Source: Deltaproteobacteria bacterium
GTDB taxonomy: Bacteria > Myxococcota_A > UBA796 > UBA2385
DNA length: 64,000 nt
Assembly: GCA_016792625.1 (NCBI GenBank)
Contig: JAEUKK010000121.1
Location: 42,681 to 106,680, forward strand
Reading direction: 5' to 3'
Shown: positions 25,725 through 34,423 of the stretch, one piece after another
Numbering within the stretch: the stretch's first letter is position 1
Layout: the number at the start of each line of letters is the position of its first letter
Translations under genes and position numbers: made by a program
Notes under the pieces: generated by a model
Told to the model about the DNA's origin: nothing
The model's database searches: none
Seen by the model: only the letters and a program-made list of their open reading frames with translations

Positions 25725-27395
25725 GTGCTGCAACCGCTGATCGCCATCCTGCTCACGTCGATGGGCGCGCAGGCCGGGACCCCACCCGAAGCCGCCGCCC
25801 AGCTGGTGCGCCCGACGCCGCCGCCCACCGGCAGCGGCTTCACCCCCCTCCTGCTGCACCAGGTGCGGGCGGTGGGCACCAATGTGGTGTCGACCAACCC
25901 CTTCCTCGACGGGCAGGTCATCGGGCGCCTCGGCGGCAGCAACGGCACCACGGTGCTGACCGACGAGGGGCTCGACCTCGACGGCGACGGGGAGCGTGAC
26001 GAAGACATCGCCAACGCCGGCTTCGTTGAGCAGCGGGTCAACGCCTTCCTCACCTGGGCCCCGCCGGTGATGAACGGCGAGCTGGCGTTCACCGCCGGTT
26101 TTGAGGTCGACTTTCTCTGGGGTGACCAGTCCTATGGCACCGGCGGCAACGTCGGCGGCGGCGTGGGCGCAGACCAGGTCAACCTCCAGACGCGGCGCCT
26201 GCACATGACCTACGCGCCCAAGCTCGGCGCGCGCCACAAGCTCGAGGTGGTGGTCGGCCAACAATTTATGGCCGATGGGGTCTATAACCCCGCGAACGCC
26301 CGGCCCGACGATCTGTTCCGCACCGGCGCCGGCCTCAAGCTCTGGGGCACCGAGGCGGCCGGCGTCACCGCCTATGGCCGGGTGCTCGACAGCACCGGCG
26401 ACCGGCTGCGCTACAAGCTCAGCCGCTCCAACCTCGTCGAGAACGGCTCGGGTCTCTCGGACGACGTGACGCTGTGGATGGCCGATCTCAGCGCCCAGCC
26501 GGTGCAGCGCCTGTGGGTTGGGCTGCACGGCGCGCTCCTCAACGACGCCTCGGGTGGGCGCGGGGGCACGCTCGGCGTCGGACCGGCCTCGCAGCTCAGC
26601 GGCCTGCAAGGCGGGCCCGAGCTCGAGCTGCCGCCCAGCCTCGAGACCGACCCCGAGGACCCCGACGGGACCATCGAGGTCCCCCAAGAGCCCGACGCCC
26701 GCGTCGTTTGGTTCGGCGTCGACCTGCAGCTCAACCACCGCCTCGACCAGGGCCCGCTCGGCGCCACCGCCGCGCTCTACGGCAACACGGGCTCGGTCTA
26801 CCTCAAGAGCGCCGACGACATCAGCATCTTCGGCTGGATGGCCACCGGCGAGCTGCGCGCCCGCTACGCGCCCGGCGCCGGCTCGGTGGCCCGCCTCGAG
26901 GGCCTGATGGTCAGCCGCGACGGTACGGGTGAGAGCGCCTACACCGGCATGGTGACCGGCAACTCGTATGGCGTCGTGGGCGCATATTACGGCACGCACG
27001 GCTGCTACCTGCTCTTCCCCGACCGCGGCGCGATCAACCGCCTCTCGCCAGCGGTGCAGGACATCAGCAACGGCGGCGATGGCCTCATCGCCCTGACGGG
27101 GAGCGTCGGCTACGACCTCATCCCCCACAAGCTCAACGCCACCGTGGGCGGCGGCTGGGCCCGCGGGACGGAGTCCACCCCGACCCCGCTGGGCACCGAG
27201 GTCAACGGGCGCGTCTCCTGGCGGCCCTGGCTGCTGTCTGACCTCTCGCTCACCGCCGCGCGCCTGATGGGCAGCGAGCTCCCCGACGCCAGCGCCACCT
27301 TCCTCGCGCAGCAGCGCGACCCCGACGCGCCCGCCCAAACGATCAGCGGCGACGCCTGGACCATCATCCTCTCGATGGACAACCTCCTCTTCTGA
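25725..27395 (+). CDS. Outer-membrane beta-barrel (porin-like) protein
   Basis: A 556-residue exported protein (signal LIAILLTSMGAQA). It has alternating polar/apolar strands and Gly/aromatic-rich segments (LAFTAGFEVDFLWGDQSY, ARHKLEVVVGQQFM, LNATVGGGWARG) and ends in Phe (MDNLLF), typical of outer-membrane barrels recognised by BamA. An acidic DLDGDGERDED near residue 90 looks like a Ca-binding loop. The substrate is unknown. The start is GTG at 25725 after CCGGAG. It is the first gene of a three-gene string with two hydrolases. Confidence 0.75.
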   Translation: MLQPLIAILLTSMGAQAGTPPEAAAQLVRPTPPPTGSGFTPLLLHQVRAVGTNVVSTNPFLDGQVIGRLGGSNGTTVLTDEGLDLDGDGERDEDIANAGFVEQRVNAFLTWAPPVMNGELAFTAGFEVDFLWGDQSYGTGGNVGGGVGADQVNLQTRRLHMTYAPKLGARHKLEVVVGQQFMADGVYNPANARPDDLFRTGAGLKLWGTEAAGVTAYGRVLDSTGDRLRYKLSRSNLVENGSGLSDDVTLWMADLSAQPVQRLWVGLHGALLNDASGGRGGTLGVGPASQLSGLQGGPELELPPSLETDPEDPDGTIEVPQEPDARVVWFGVDLQLNHRLDQGPLGATAALYGNTGSVYLKSADDISIFGWMATGELRARYAPGAGSVARLEGLMVSRDGTGESAYTGMVTGNSYGVVGAYYGTHGCYLLFPDRGAINRLSPAVQDISNGGDGLIALTGSVGYDLIPHKLNATVGGGWARGTESTPTPLGTEVNGRVSWRPWLLSDLSLTAARLMGSELPDASATFLAQQRDPDAPAQTISGDAWTIILSMDNLLF

Positions 27396-27428
27396 GCGCA
27401 AGTTGCGCCTCGCCCCGCTGGAGCGACC

Positions 27429-28415
27429 ATGCCCTTCCACCCCCCGACCGCCGCGTGGATGCTCGCTCTGGCGGGCGCCAGCCCCCGGTACAGCCAGCGG
27501 CCGGCGATGGGCCCCACCGACCTGTGGTCACCGCTGCCGATCCAGCACGTCGACGTCAACCTCGACGATGGCCGGGTGGTCGACATCGCGTACATCGACA
27601 GCGGCCCGCCGCCTGAGGGTGACCCCGCCGCGCCCCCGCTGGTGCTGATCCACGGCCTCAGCAGCAGCATCAGCTATTGGGAGTACCAGATCGGCCCGCT
27701 GGCGCAGCAGCACCGGGTCATCGCCCTCGACCTGCCCGGCTACGGCGCGAGCGGCCGGCCCGACGCGCCCTATACGCCGCCCTGGTACGCGGGCGCGGTG
27801 CGCTCGTGGCTCGACCAGATCGGCGTCGACAAGGCCGTTCTCGTCGGCCACAGCATGGGCGGGCAGATCAGCATGACCTTCGGGCTGCTCTGGCCCGAGC
27901 GGGTCTCCCACCTCGTGCTGTCGGCCCCGGCGGGTTTTGAGACCTTCTCCCCCGGCGCCGCCCACTGGATGAAGACCTACTGGCACGAGCTGCGGGCCAC
28001 TGAGGCCACCGAACAAGAGCTCCGCGCGACCTTCACCACCCTGGTCTTCAACAAGCCGGGCCCGGGCGTCGAGCGCCTGCTCGAAGAGCGCGTGCGGATG
28101 AGCAAGACCGCCGCCTTCCGGGCGACCAGCGTCGCGGTCAGCCGCAGCGTGGCGGGCATGCTCGACCACCCCGTCTTCAGCCGCCTGGGCCAGCTCTATA
28201 TGCCCACCCTGGTGGTCTATGGCACCGACGACCGCATGATCCCCAACCCCGCCTTCACCGGCGGCCGCTCCCGCGCCATCGCCCAGCGCGGGGTTGACGC
28301 CCTGCCCGACGCCCGCCTCGTGATGATCCCGGGCGCGGGCCACACCGTGCACCACGACGCCCCCGAGGCCTTCAACCAGGCCGTGCTCTCCTTCCTCCGC
28401 CAGCCCACCCGGTGA
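27429..28415 (+). CDS. Alpha/beta hydrolase
   Basis: A 328-residue alpha/beta hydrolase. Motifs are LVLIHGLSSSISYWEYQ (oxyanion region), the nucleophile elbow VGHSMGG, the acid in VVYGTDDRMIP and the His in IPGAGHTVHH. N-terminal Leu/Ala residues (AAWMLALAGASPRYS) give a weak hydrophobic segment, so it may be exported or membrane-linked. It belongs to the broad epoxide hydrolase/esterase group and the substrate is unknown. The ATG at 27429 follows TGGAGCGACC. The stop at 28415 lies 5 bases before the next start. Confidence 0.85.
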   Translation: MPFHPPTAAWMLALAGASPRYSQRPAMGPTDLWSPLPIQHVDVNLDDGRVVDIAYIDSGPPPEGDPAAPPLVLIHGLSSSISYWEYQIGPLAQQHRVIALDLPGYGASGRPDAPYTPPWYAGAVRSWLDQIGVDKAVLVGHSMGGQISMTFGLLWPERVSHLVLSAPAGFETFSPGAAHWMKTYWHELRATEATEQELRATFTTLVFNKPGPGVERLLEERVRMSKTAAFRATSVAVSRSVAGMLDHPVFSRLGQLYMPTLVVYGTDDRMIPNPAFTGGRSRAIAQRGVDALPDARLVMIPGAGHTVHHDAPEAFNQAVLSFLRQPTR

Positions 28416-28420
28416 GCCCC

Positions 28421-30238
28421 ATGTCGACCCTGCTGCTGCTCTCCGCCCTCGCCCACGCGACGCCCGGCTTCGATCCCACCGCCGCCGACGCCACCTTCGA
28501 GGACCGTGAGACCTATACCATCGACGGGGAGATCAAGATCTGGTCCCGGGTCGAGCGCCTCTCTGATCCCGACCGCACCCTGCTGGTCGAAGAGGAGTTC
28601 AACGCGGGCATCGAGTGGCCGACGGGGGCCGCCTATGCCCCGTGGATCCGTGAGGCCTTCGGCGACGCCCGCCCGGGCAGCCACCTCGCCTTGCTCCACT
28701 TCGGGCCGCGCTTCCCCGCCGTGGCCGGCACGCCCATCCTCTTCGTTCCCGGGGCGGGAGACAACGCCAGCCGCGGCTTTGTCACCATGGCCACCCGGAT
28801 GGACAACCGGGGCCGCCCGGTCTTCGCGCTGACCTTCGCGCACCCCCATGGAGACGTGCTGCGGCAGGCCGAGCTGGTGGCCGACGCGATCGCCCGGGTC
28901 AAAGAGCTCACCGGCGCCGAGCAGATCGACGTGGTCTCGCACAGCAAGGGCGGCCTCGCCACCGCCGCATACCTGAGCAACCACGACGGGGCCCGCTGGG
29001 GCCGCAGCGACTACGAGGCGGTGGGCACCCGCTACCGGGGCGACGTGCGCAAGGCCGTCTTCATCGCCACCCCGCTGGGCGGCATCGACACGACCTTCCG
29101 CTGGCCCAGCGGCAACTACGCCTCGCTGGACGCGGATCTCGCCGTGTCACCCTCAAGCTGGGAGACCTACTACCCTTACGGCGCGGCCACCTACTGGCTG
29201 AGCACCGACCTCCGCCAGCAGGACTTCTTCGCCGATGACGGGGATCTGTTCCCGGGGCACCGCCAGCTGCTGCGGCGATGGGACGAGGTCTATGAGCTCC
29301 CTGGGGCGAACCCCACGCTCGGCGCCTATGCCCTCCAGCAGGACTGGTACACCACCTATGAGGGCGGGCTGGGCTTCGCCTCGTCGAGCCCGGGCATCGA
29401 CGCGGCCATCGACGAGAGCGGTGATCTGCTCGGCCACCTCGCCGACAACGGCGTCGACCCCGGCGTCGAGCTCTACCTGCTCGCCGGCGCCAACCCGCTG
29501 ATGCCCAACGCGTCCGAGGATTACCTGGCCAACCTCTACGGGGACGCCCTCGTGGACCTCGCCTTCGGCAGCGCCGAGCTCTGGGCCGACTTCGTCGCCG
29601 ACCTCGCCGCGACCACCGCGACGGGCTTCCTTGTGTCCGAGAGCGAGCTGCAGGGCCTGATGTCCGGTGCGCTGCTCTTCGGCGAGATCAGCGGCCCCAG
29701 CGATGGTCTGGTCTTCGTCGACAGCGCGCTGATGGCCGGGACCCTCACCGGCCGCGGCGCCGTGGTGGTCGACACCGACACCAAGGACCTCTCTCACCTC
29801 GACTTGCTCTACGCGAGCCCGATCACCGGCGGGCTGCTGCAGGACGCCGCCCTCGAGGACCCCACCGAGAACGGTTGGATGGAGGGCGTCGGCGCCCGCT
29901 ACATCGCCGAGGACAGCCTCGGCTGGGTGGAGGCGGCCTTGGCTGACCCCGCCACCGGCGACGACGGGGCAGGTGACGGAGCGGACGGCGCCGATGGCGG
30001 CGATGGGGCCGACGGGACGGACGGCGACGACGGGTCTGGGGATGGCCAGGGCGGCGGTGACGGGACGGTCGACCAAGGTGGAGATGATGGGACTGGCGGC
30101 AGCAACAACGGCACCACGGGCGAGGATGAGGACGGCAAAGACCCAGGCTCCTGCTCGACCGCAGGCGGCGGCGCACAGCTGCTCGGCGCGCTCCTCGGCC
30201 TCGGGCTCGGCCTCAGCCGCCGGCGCTCCCGCCGCTGA
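28421..30238 (+). CDS. Secreted lipase-like alpha/beta hydrolase with MYXO-CTERM-like surface anchor
   Basis: A 605-residue protein with signal peptide (MSTLLLLSALAHA), a triacylglycerol-lipase-like domain and a C-terminal sorting region. The fold is shown by GTPILFVPGAGDN and the nucleophile elbow VSHSKGG (~residue 170). The acid and His are not certain. Residues ~510-580 are Asp/Gly-rich (DGADGADGGDGADGTDGDD). The end has CSTAGGGAQLLGALLGLGLG followed by SRRRSRR, which matches the MYXO-CTERM plan (Cys, hydrophobic helix, Arg cluster) for outer-surface anchoring. I chose the ATG at 28421; a GTG three codons upstream overlaps the previous stop. Confidence 0.8.
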   Translation: MSTLLLLSALAHATPGFDPTAADATFEDRETYTIDGEIKIWSRVERLSDPDRTLLVEEEFNAGIEWPTGAAYAPWIREAFGDARPGSHLALLHFGPRFPAVAGTPILFVPGAGDNASRGFVTMATRMDNRGRPVFALTFAHPHGDVLRQAELVADAIARVKELTGAEQIDVVSHSKGGLATAAYLSNHDGARWGRSDYEAVGTRYRGDVRKAVFIATPLGGIDTTFRWPSGNYASLDADLAVSPSSWETYYPYGAATYWLSTDLRQQDFFADDGDLFPGHRQLLRRWDEVYELPGANPTLGAYALQQDWYTTYEGGLGFASSSPGIDAAIDESGDLLGHLADNGVDPGVELYLLAGANPLMPNASEDYLANLYGDALVDLAFGSAELWADFVADLAATTATGFLVSESELQGLMSGALLFGEISGPSDGLVFVDSALMAGTLTGRGAVVVDTDTKDLSHLDLLYASPITGGLLQDAALEDPTENGWMEGVGARYIAEDSLGWVEAALADPATGDDGAGDGADGADGGDGADGTDGDDGSGDGQGGGDGTVDQGGDDGTGGSNNGTTGEDEDGKDPGSCSTAGGGAQLLGALLGLGLGLSRRRSRR

Positions 30239-30276
30239 GGGCCCACCGCGGCGAGCTGATCGCTGCGGTCGGGCCC
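30239..30276. terminator. Bidirectional terminator between lipase-like and SNF2 genes
   Basis: A 38-base near-perfect stem-loop: outer GGGCCC arms, then CCGC/GCGG and GCGA/TCGC pairs, with a 5-base loop. It sits in the 48-base gap between convergent genes and can serve both strands. There is no T-run. Confidence 0.55.
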
Positions 30277-30286
30277 ACCCGCCCCC

Positions 30287-33200
30287 TCAGCGCTTGCGGC
30301 GCTTCGGCGCGGGGGAGGACAGGCTGCCCTCGCTGATGAGCGCGACCAGCTCGCTGACCCCGAGGCTGGCGGCGCCGTCCGCGCCGGCGAGCAGCTGGTC
30401 GGCCAGCGCCCGCTTCTCGGCGTGCATCCGCAGGATCTTGTCCTCGATCGTCCCCTGCGCGATCAGGCGGTAAATGGTCACCGGCCGGGTCTGGCCGATG
30501 CGGTGGGCGCGGTCCGAGGCTTGGTCCTCGACCGCCGGGTTCCACCAGGGGTCGAGGTGCACGACGTGGTCGGCGCCGGTCAGGTTGAGACCCGCCCCGC
30601 CGGCCCGCAGGCTGATGAGAAAGGCCCGGCCCTCACCCGCCTGGAAGGCCTTGACCCGCCGGTCGCGCTCGCGGGCGGGCACGGCGCCGTCGAGCCGGTG
30701 CCAGGCCAAGCCCCGCGCCTCAAGCAGCGCCTGGGCGCGGTCGAGGTGGGCGGTGAACTGCGAGAAGATGAGCGCCCGGTGGTCATTCTCGACGAGGTGG
30801 TCGAGCAGCTCGCCCAGGGCATCAAGCTTGGCCGAGGGCAGGCCGGCGAGGCCCGGATCCACCAAGCTCGGGTGACAGGCCGCCTGCCGCAGCCGGGTGA
30901 GCGCCACCAGCACCCGCATGGGATCGGCGCCCTGTGCCGCGATCTCGTCGACCGCGGCGACCCGAAGCCGCTCGTAGGCGATGGCCTCTTCGGGCGAGAG
31001 CTGCACGGGCACCGTGATGTCGATGCGCGGGGGCAGGTCGGGCAGCACCTCTCCTTTGGTGCGGCGCAGCACCAGGGGCAGCAGCAGGCCCCGCAGCTGA
31101 TCCCGCGCCTCGTCGTCCCCCTCGGCGATGGGCTCGGCGAAGCGCCGACGGAATCCGTCCGCGGGCCCGAGCAGCCCCGGGTTGAGCACCTCGGAGAGGG
31201 ACCAGAGCTCGGTGAGGTGGTTCTCCACCGGGGTGCCCGAGAGGGCCAGCCTTGCCTCGGCCCGTAGCGTGGTGACCAGCTGGTGCCGCTGCGTGTCGGC
31301 GTTTTTGATGGCCTGGGCCTCGTCGATGACCAGGGTGGCCCAGCCGACCCCCGCCAGGCGCTCGCCGTGGTGGGGCAGGAGGCCGTAGGAGCAGACCACC
31401 ACCTGGCCCGGCCCCACCTTCAGGGCCCCCTTCGCGAGATCATCGAGGCGGTGCACCTTCAGCCACGGCGTGAAGGCGGCGGCTTGGTCAACCCAGCCCC
31501 CCACCACCGAGGCCGGGGCGAGGACCAGGGCGGGGCCCTCTGCGGCGCGGGCGCTCAGCAAGGCCAAGGACTGCAGGGTCTTTCCCAGGCCCATGTCGTC
31601 GGCGAGCAGGGCGCCCACCCCCAGCGTACAGAGCCGGGCCATCCAGCGCAGGCCGTCCATCTGGTAGGGTCGGAGGCGGGCGGCGAGCGCAGCCGGCAGG
31701 TTGATCGGCGCCTCCGCCGCCGCTTGCAAGCGGGCGAGCCGCGCGTCGGCCTCGGGCGTCAACACGCTGTTCTCGAGCAAGCCGCGGAGCGCGCCCATGG
31801 CCAGCGCGTGCACCTGCACCCCCTCGGCCGCCGCCCCGAGGCGCCGGGCGCGGTCGAGGCGCTCGAGCTGCTGCTTGAGCTCGGCGCTGAGCGCGAGGAA
31901 GGCCCCCTCGCCCAGCGGCACAAAGCCACGCGAGCCGCTGCGAAGCGCGGCGAGGAGTGACTCCAGGTCGATATTCTCGCCTGTGGGCAGGCTGAGCCCC
32001 CCCTCCGCCGACAGCCAGTCACCGCTGCCGGCCCCCCAGCGCAGCTTGAGGTCGCGCAGGCCCACCCGCGCCCGGATGCGCAAGGGCTTGCCCTCGGGCC
32101 ACTCCACCCCGGCGCGGTGCCCCACCGCGGCCACCGCCTCGAGCAGCTCGAGCGCGGCCCACGGATCGGGCAGGTCGCGCTCCTGACCGGGCTCGAGGCC
32201 GTCGAGCGCGGGGATGAGGGCGCGCAGCTCGTCGAGGCGGCGCAGCTCTTCGGCGCGGTCCCGCAGGACCGGCTGCAGCACGTCCTCCACGCGCAGCATC
32301 AGCTCGTCAGGGCCGTCCCCCGGGGCCAAGGCCGGACCCACGGCTCCGGCGGGCCGCACGCAGACGCGCACCGCCGCGCCGCCCTTGGCAGGCCGCAGCT
32401 GCAGCACCGGCCGGGTCTCGCCCGCCAGCGGCTCGGCCACGGCAGCGCCGTCGAGCACGCCCGCGTGATCGTCGATCTGTACGCGCTCGCGGAGCGCAGG
32501 GATCAGCGTCAAGAACGCCTCTACGCCCTCCTGCGGCACCAAAAGCTCCTCACCCACCACGCTCAGCAGGTCGAGGGTCGCATCGTCGGCCGACACGACC
32601 TCGACCAAGCCTGGCGAGACCACGCGAACCGCGTCGCTGGCGCTGGGCGCGAAGCTCTGCACCAGCAGCCCATCACCCGCGCGGCGCAGGCGCAGCCCAG
32701 CTCTCCGCTCGCGGATGACCAGCGGCCGCCCCAGCAGGTCGATGACGTTCGGGTGCCCTGCGAGCGCGCGCATGACGTGGGCAGGGGAGACCACCATCGC
32801 CGGCGGGCCCATGGTCCAGTTCGCCAGCGCCTCGGCCACCGACACGTCCTGCCGAATGGCCTCCGCCACGGTCCCACGCAGGATCGCCTGCGCCTTCACT
32901 TGGCGTCCGGCGCTCAACCGCCCCGCCTTGTCCAGAGACTGAATCCGGGGGATCAAGGCCTCTGGCTGGCCGGCCATCAACGCGGGCAGGTCCAGCGTCC
33001 ACCGTACCCGTCCACGGGTCTCCGCCCCGACCTTCAGGCCGAGCTGGGACGACATCCGGCGCAGGGCCAAGGTCCATCGGGCCTCGGGGGTCCACAGCTT
33101 CAGGAGCGTCGCGCCTCGACCGCCCTCCAGATCGCCGCGCAGCGCGCGCAGCTCGACGGCCAGCCGCGGGAGCTCCATGTCGTCGGCCAGCTCAATCAAG

Positions 33201-34411
33201 GTGTGGAGGCGCGCGGCATCGGCGGGCAGCCCGGCGAAGTGAACCGCCAAGGCCTGAAGCAGCTCGGCGAGGAGGTCATGGGAGATGCGGCCGGGCGGCT
33301 CGAGCGGCTCGAGCGGCTCCCCCTCGCGCGCGTTCACGATGTTCGGGAGGCACTCTCGGCCGGCAGCGATCCGTTCAACGTCCAGGCGCAGCCCGCCGCC
33401 ACGACGCGGGGACTGGACCAGCCTGCGCAGCCGCTCGGCCCCCCGCTCCATCGCCAGCCGCCGGGCGAGGGCCCGCCTCTTGGGATCGGCAGAGAGACCA
33501 AGCGCGAGAACGATGGCGAGCGCACCGCTCTCCGGGAGCATGCCCGTAGAGTTGACCCGCAGCCCCATCGCCTGCGCCAGGGCGGCCGCCCGCTCCTCTC
33601 CCGCCTGCTGCCCCGCGGTGAGCAGCGCAGCCCAGACAGCGGCGCCAGACCGCGGCGGCAGCTCGGACAGGGTGAGCTCCCCGGCGAACACCCGGGCCGT
33701 CAGCAGCTCATCGACGGCAAACGAGTCATCCGGAACTGCCCAGGCCTGGCGCAGGGCCTTGGTCTCGGTGTACCACGGATACCGAAGTGGATCCAAGTGC
33801 AGCGCAGAGAAGAGGGACCGCCGACCGTCAGGCGGCACCACGCGCAGCACCGCGAGCAGCTCCCGGTCGTCGACCCCGAGCTCCACGCCGAGCGCGCTGA
33901 TCCAACCAGAGATGCGCGAGGTGTCACCAACCAGCCCCGCGCGCAGGATCGCGGTGATCAATCCGCCCCGCGCGAGCTCGGGGGCTGTGCTGTACATCCA
34001 AAACGGGACGGCGGCCGCCTCGGTCATCACCAAGGCCGCGGCGAGCCGGGCGCTGCGGGGGTCGGTGCCCAGGGCACGAGCGGCGCGGGCCCAGGCCCAG
34101 CCGGGATCACCCTTCGCCTGAAGGAGCCCCACCTTCCCGCCCAAGGGGGTAATCTCCACCCCGGTGCCCCGGATCCGCGACAGCGGCGTCACAGGGCCGG
34201 TCTGGACAAGACGAGAGATGGCAGCAGACCACACCGCGTCAGTTCGGGACAGCTCAGGGTACACTTTGCCGAAAGCGGCCCGGGCCTCGGTGATGTCGAG
34301 CATCAGGGGAGAGTAGGCGAGCGCGTCTTGCAGCCGGTCCACGACCGCATCGACGGCGGCCGCGTCAGCGGCAGACAGGGCCGGGGAGATCGCCAGGAGT
34401 TGGGGGAGCAT
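30287..34411 (-). CDS. SNF2/Swi2-family helicase-like ATPase
   Basis: A 1374-residue protein. The C-terminal ~470 residues are a complete Snf2 motor: Walker A DDMGLGKTLQSLALL (~935), DEAQ box VIDEAQAIKN (~1030), SGTPVENHLTELWSL (motif III), then LIFSQFTAHLDRAQALL and motif VI RAHRIGQTRPV (~1305). The ~900-residue N-terminal part is Leu/Ala/Arg-rich with no recognised domain. Bacterial Snf2 proteins of the RapA/HepA or SNF2_N type translocate on DNA or remodel bound proteins. The target here is unknown. The ATG at 34411 follows GAGAGGAC. It lies 12 bases downstream of the glycosyltransferase stop. Confidence 0.92.
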   Translation of the reverse strand: MLPQLLAISPALSAADAAAVDAVVDRLQDALAYSPLMLDITEARAAFGKVYPELSRTDAVWSAAISRLVQTGPVTPLSRIRGTGVEITPLGGKVGLLQAKGDPGWAWARAARALGTDPRSARLAAALVMTEAAAVPFWMYSTAPELARGGLITAILRAGLVGDTSRISGWISALGVELGVDDRELLAVLRVVPPDGRRSLFSALHLDPLRYPWYTETKALRQAWAVPDDSFAVDELLTARVFAGELTLSELPPRSGAAVWAALLTAGQQAGEERAAALAQAMGLRVNSTGMLPESGALAIVLALGLSADPKRRALARRLAMERGAERLRRLVQSPRRGGGLRLDVERIAAGRECLPNIVNAREGEPLEPLEPPGRISHDLLAELLQALAVHFAGLPADAARLHTLIELADDMELPRLAVELRALRGDLEGGRGATLLKLWTPEARWTLALRRMSSQLGLKVGAETRGRVRWTLDLPALMAGQPEALIPRIQSLDKAGRLSAGRQVKAQAILRGTVAEAIRQDVSVAEALANWTMGPPAMVVSPAHVMRALAGHPNVIDLLGRPLVIRERRAGLRLRRAGDGLLVQSFAPSASDAVRVVSPGLVEVVSADDATLDLLSVVGEELLVPQEGVEAFLTLIPALRERVQIDDHAGVLDGAAVAEPLAGETRPVLQLRPAKGGAAVRVCVRPAGAVGPALAPGDGPDELMLRVEDVLQPVLRDRAEELRRLDELRALIPALDGLEPGQERDLPDPWAALELLEAVAAVGHRAGVEWPEGKPLRIRARVGLRDLKLRWGAGSGDWLSAEGGLSLPTGENIDLESLLAALRSGSRGFVPLGEGAFLALSAELKQQLERLDRARRLGAAAEGVQVHALAMGALRGLLENSVLTPEADARLARLQAAAEAPINLPAALAARLRPYQMDGLRWMARLCTLGVGALLADDMGLGKTLQSLALLSARAAEGPALVLAPASVVGGWVDQAAAFTPWLKVHRLDDLAKGALKVGPGQVVVCSYGLLPHHGERLAGVGWATLVIDEAQAIKNADTQRHQLVTTLRAEARLALSGTPVENHLTELWSLSEVLNPGLLGPADGFRRRFAEPIAEGDDEARDQLRGLLLPLVLRRTKGEVLPDLPPRIDITVPVQLSPEEAIAYERLRVAAVDEIAAQGADPMRVLVALTRLRQAACHPSLVDPGLAGLPSAKLDALGELLDHLVENDHRALIFSQFTAHLDRAQALLEARGLAWHRLDGAVPARERDRRVKAFQAGEGRAFLISLRAGGAGLNLTGADHVVHLDPWWNPAVEDQASDRAHRIGQTRPVTIYRLIAQGTIEDKILRMHAEKRALADQLLAGADGAASLGVSELVALISEGSLSSPAPKRRKR

Positions 34412-34423
34412 CAGCGTCCTCTC

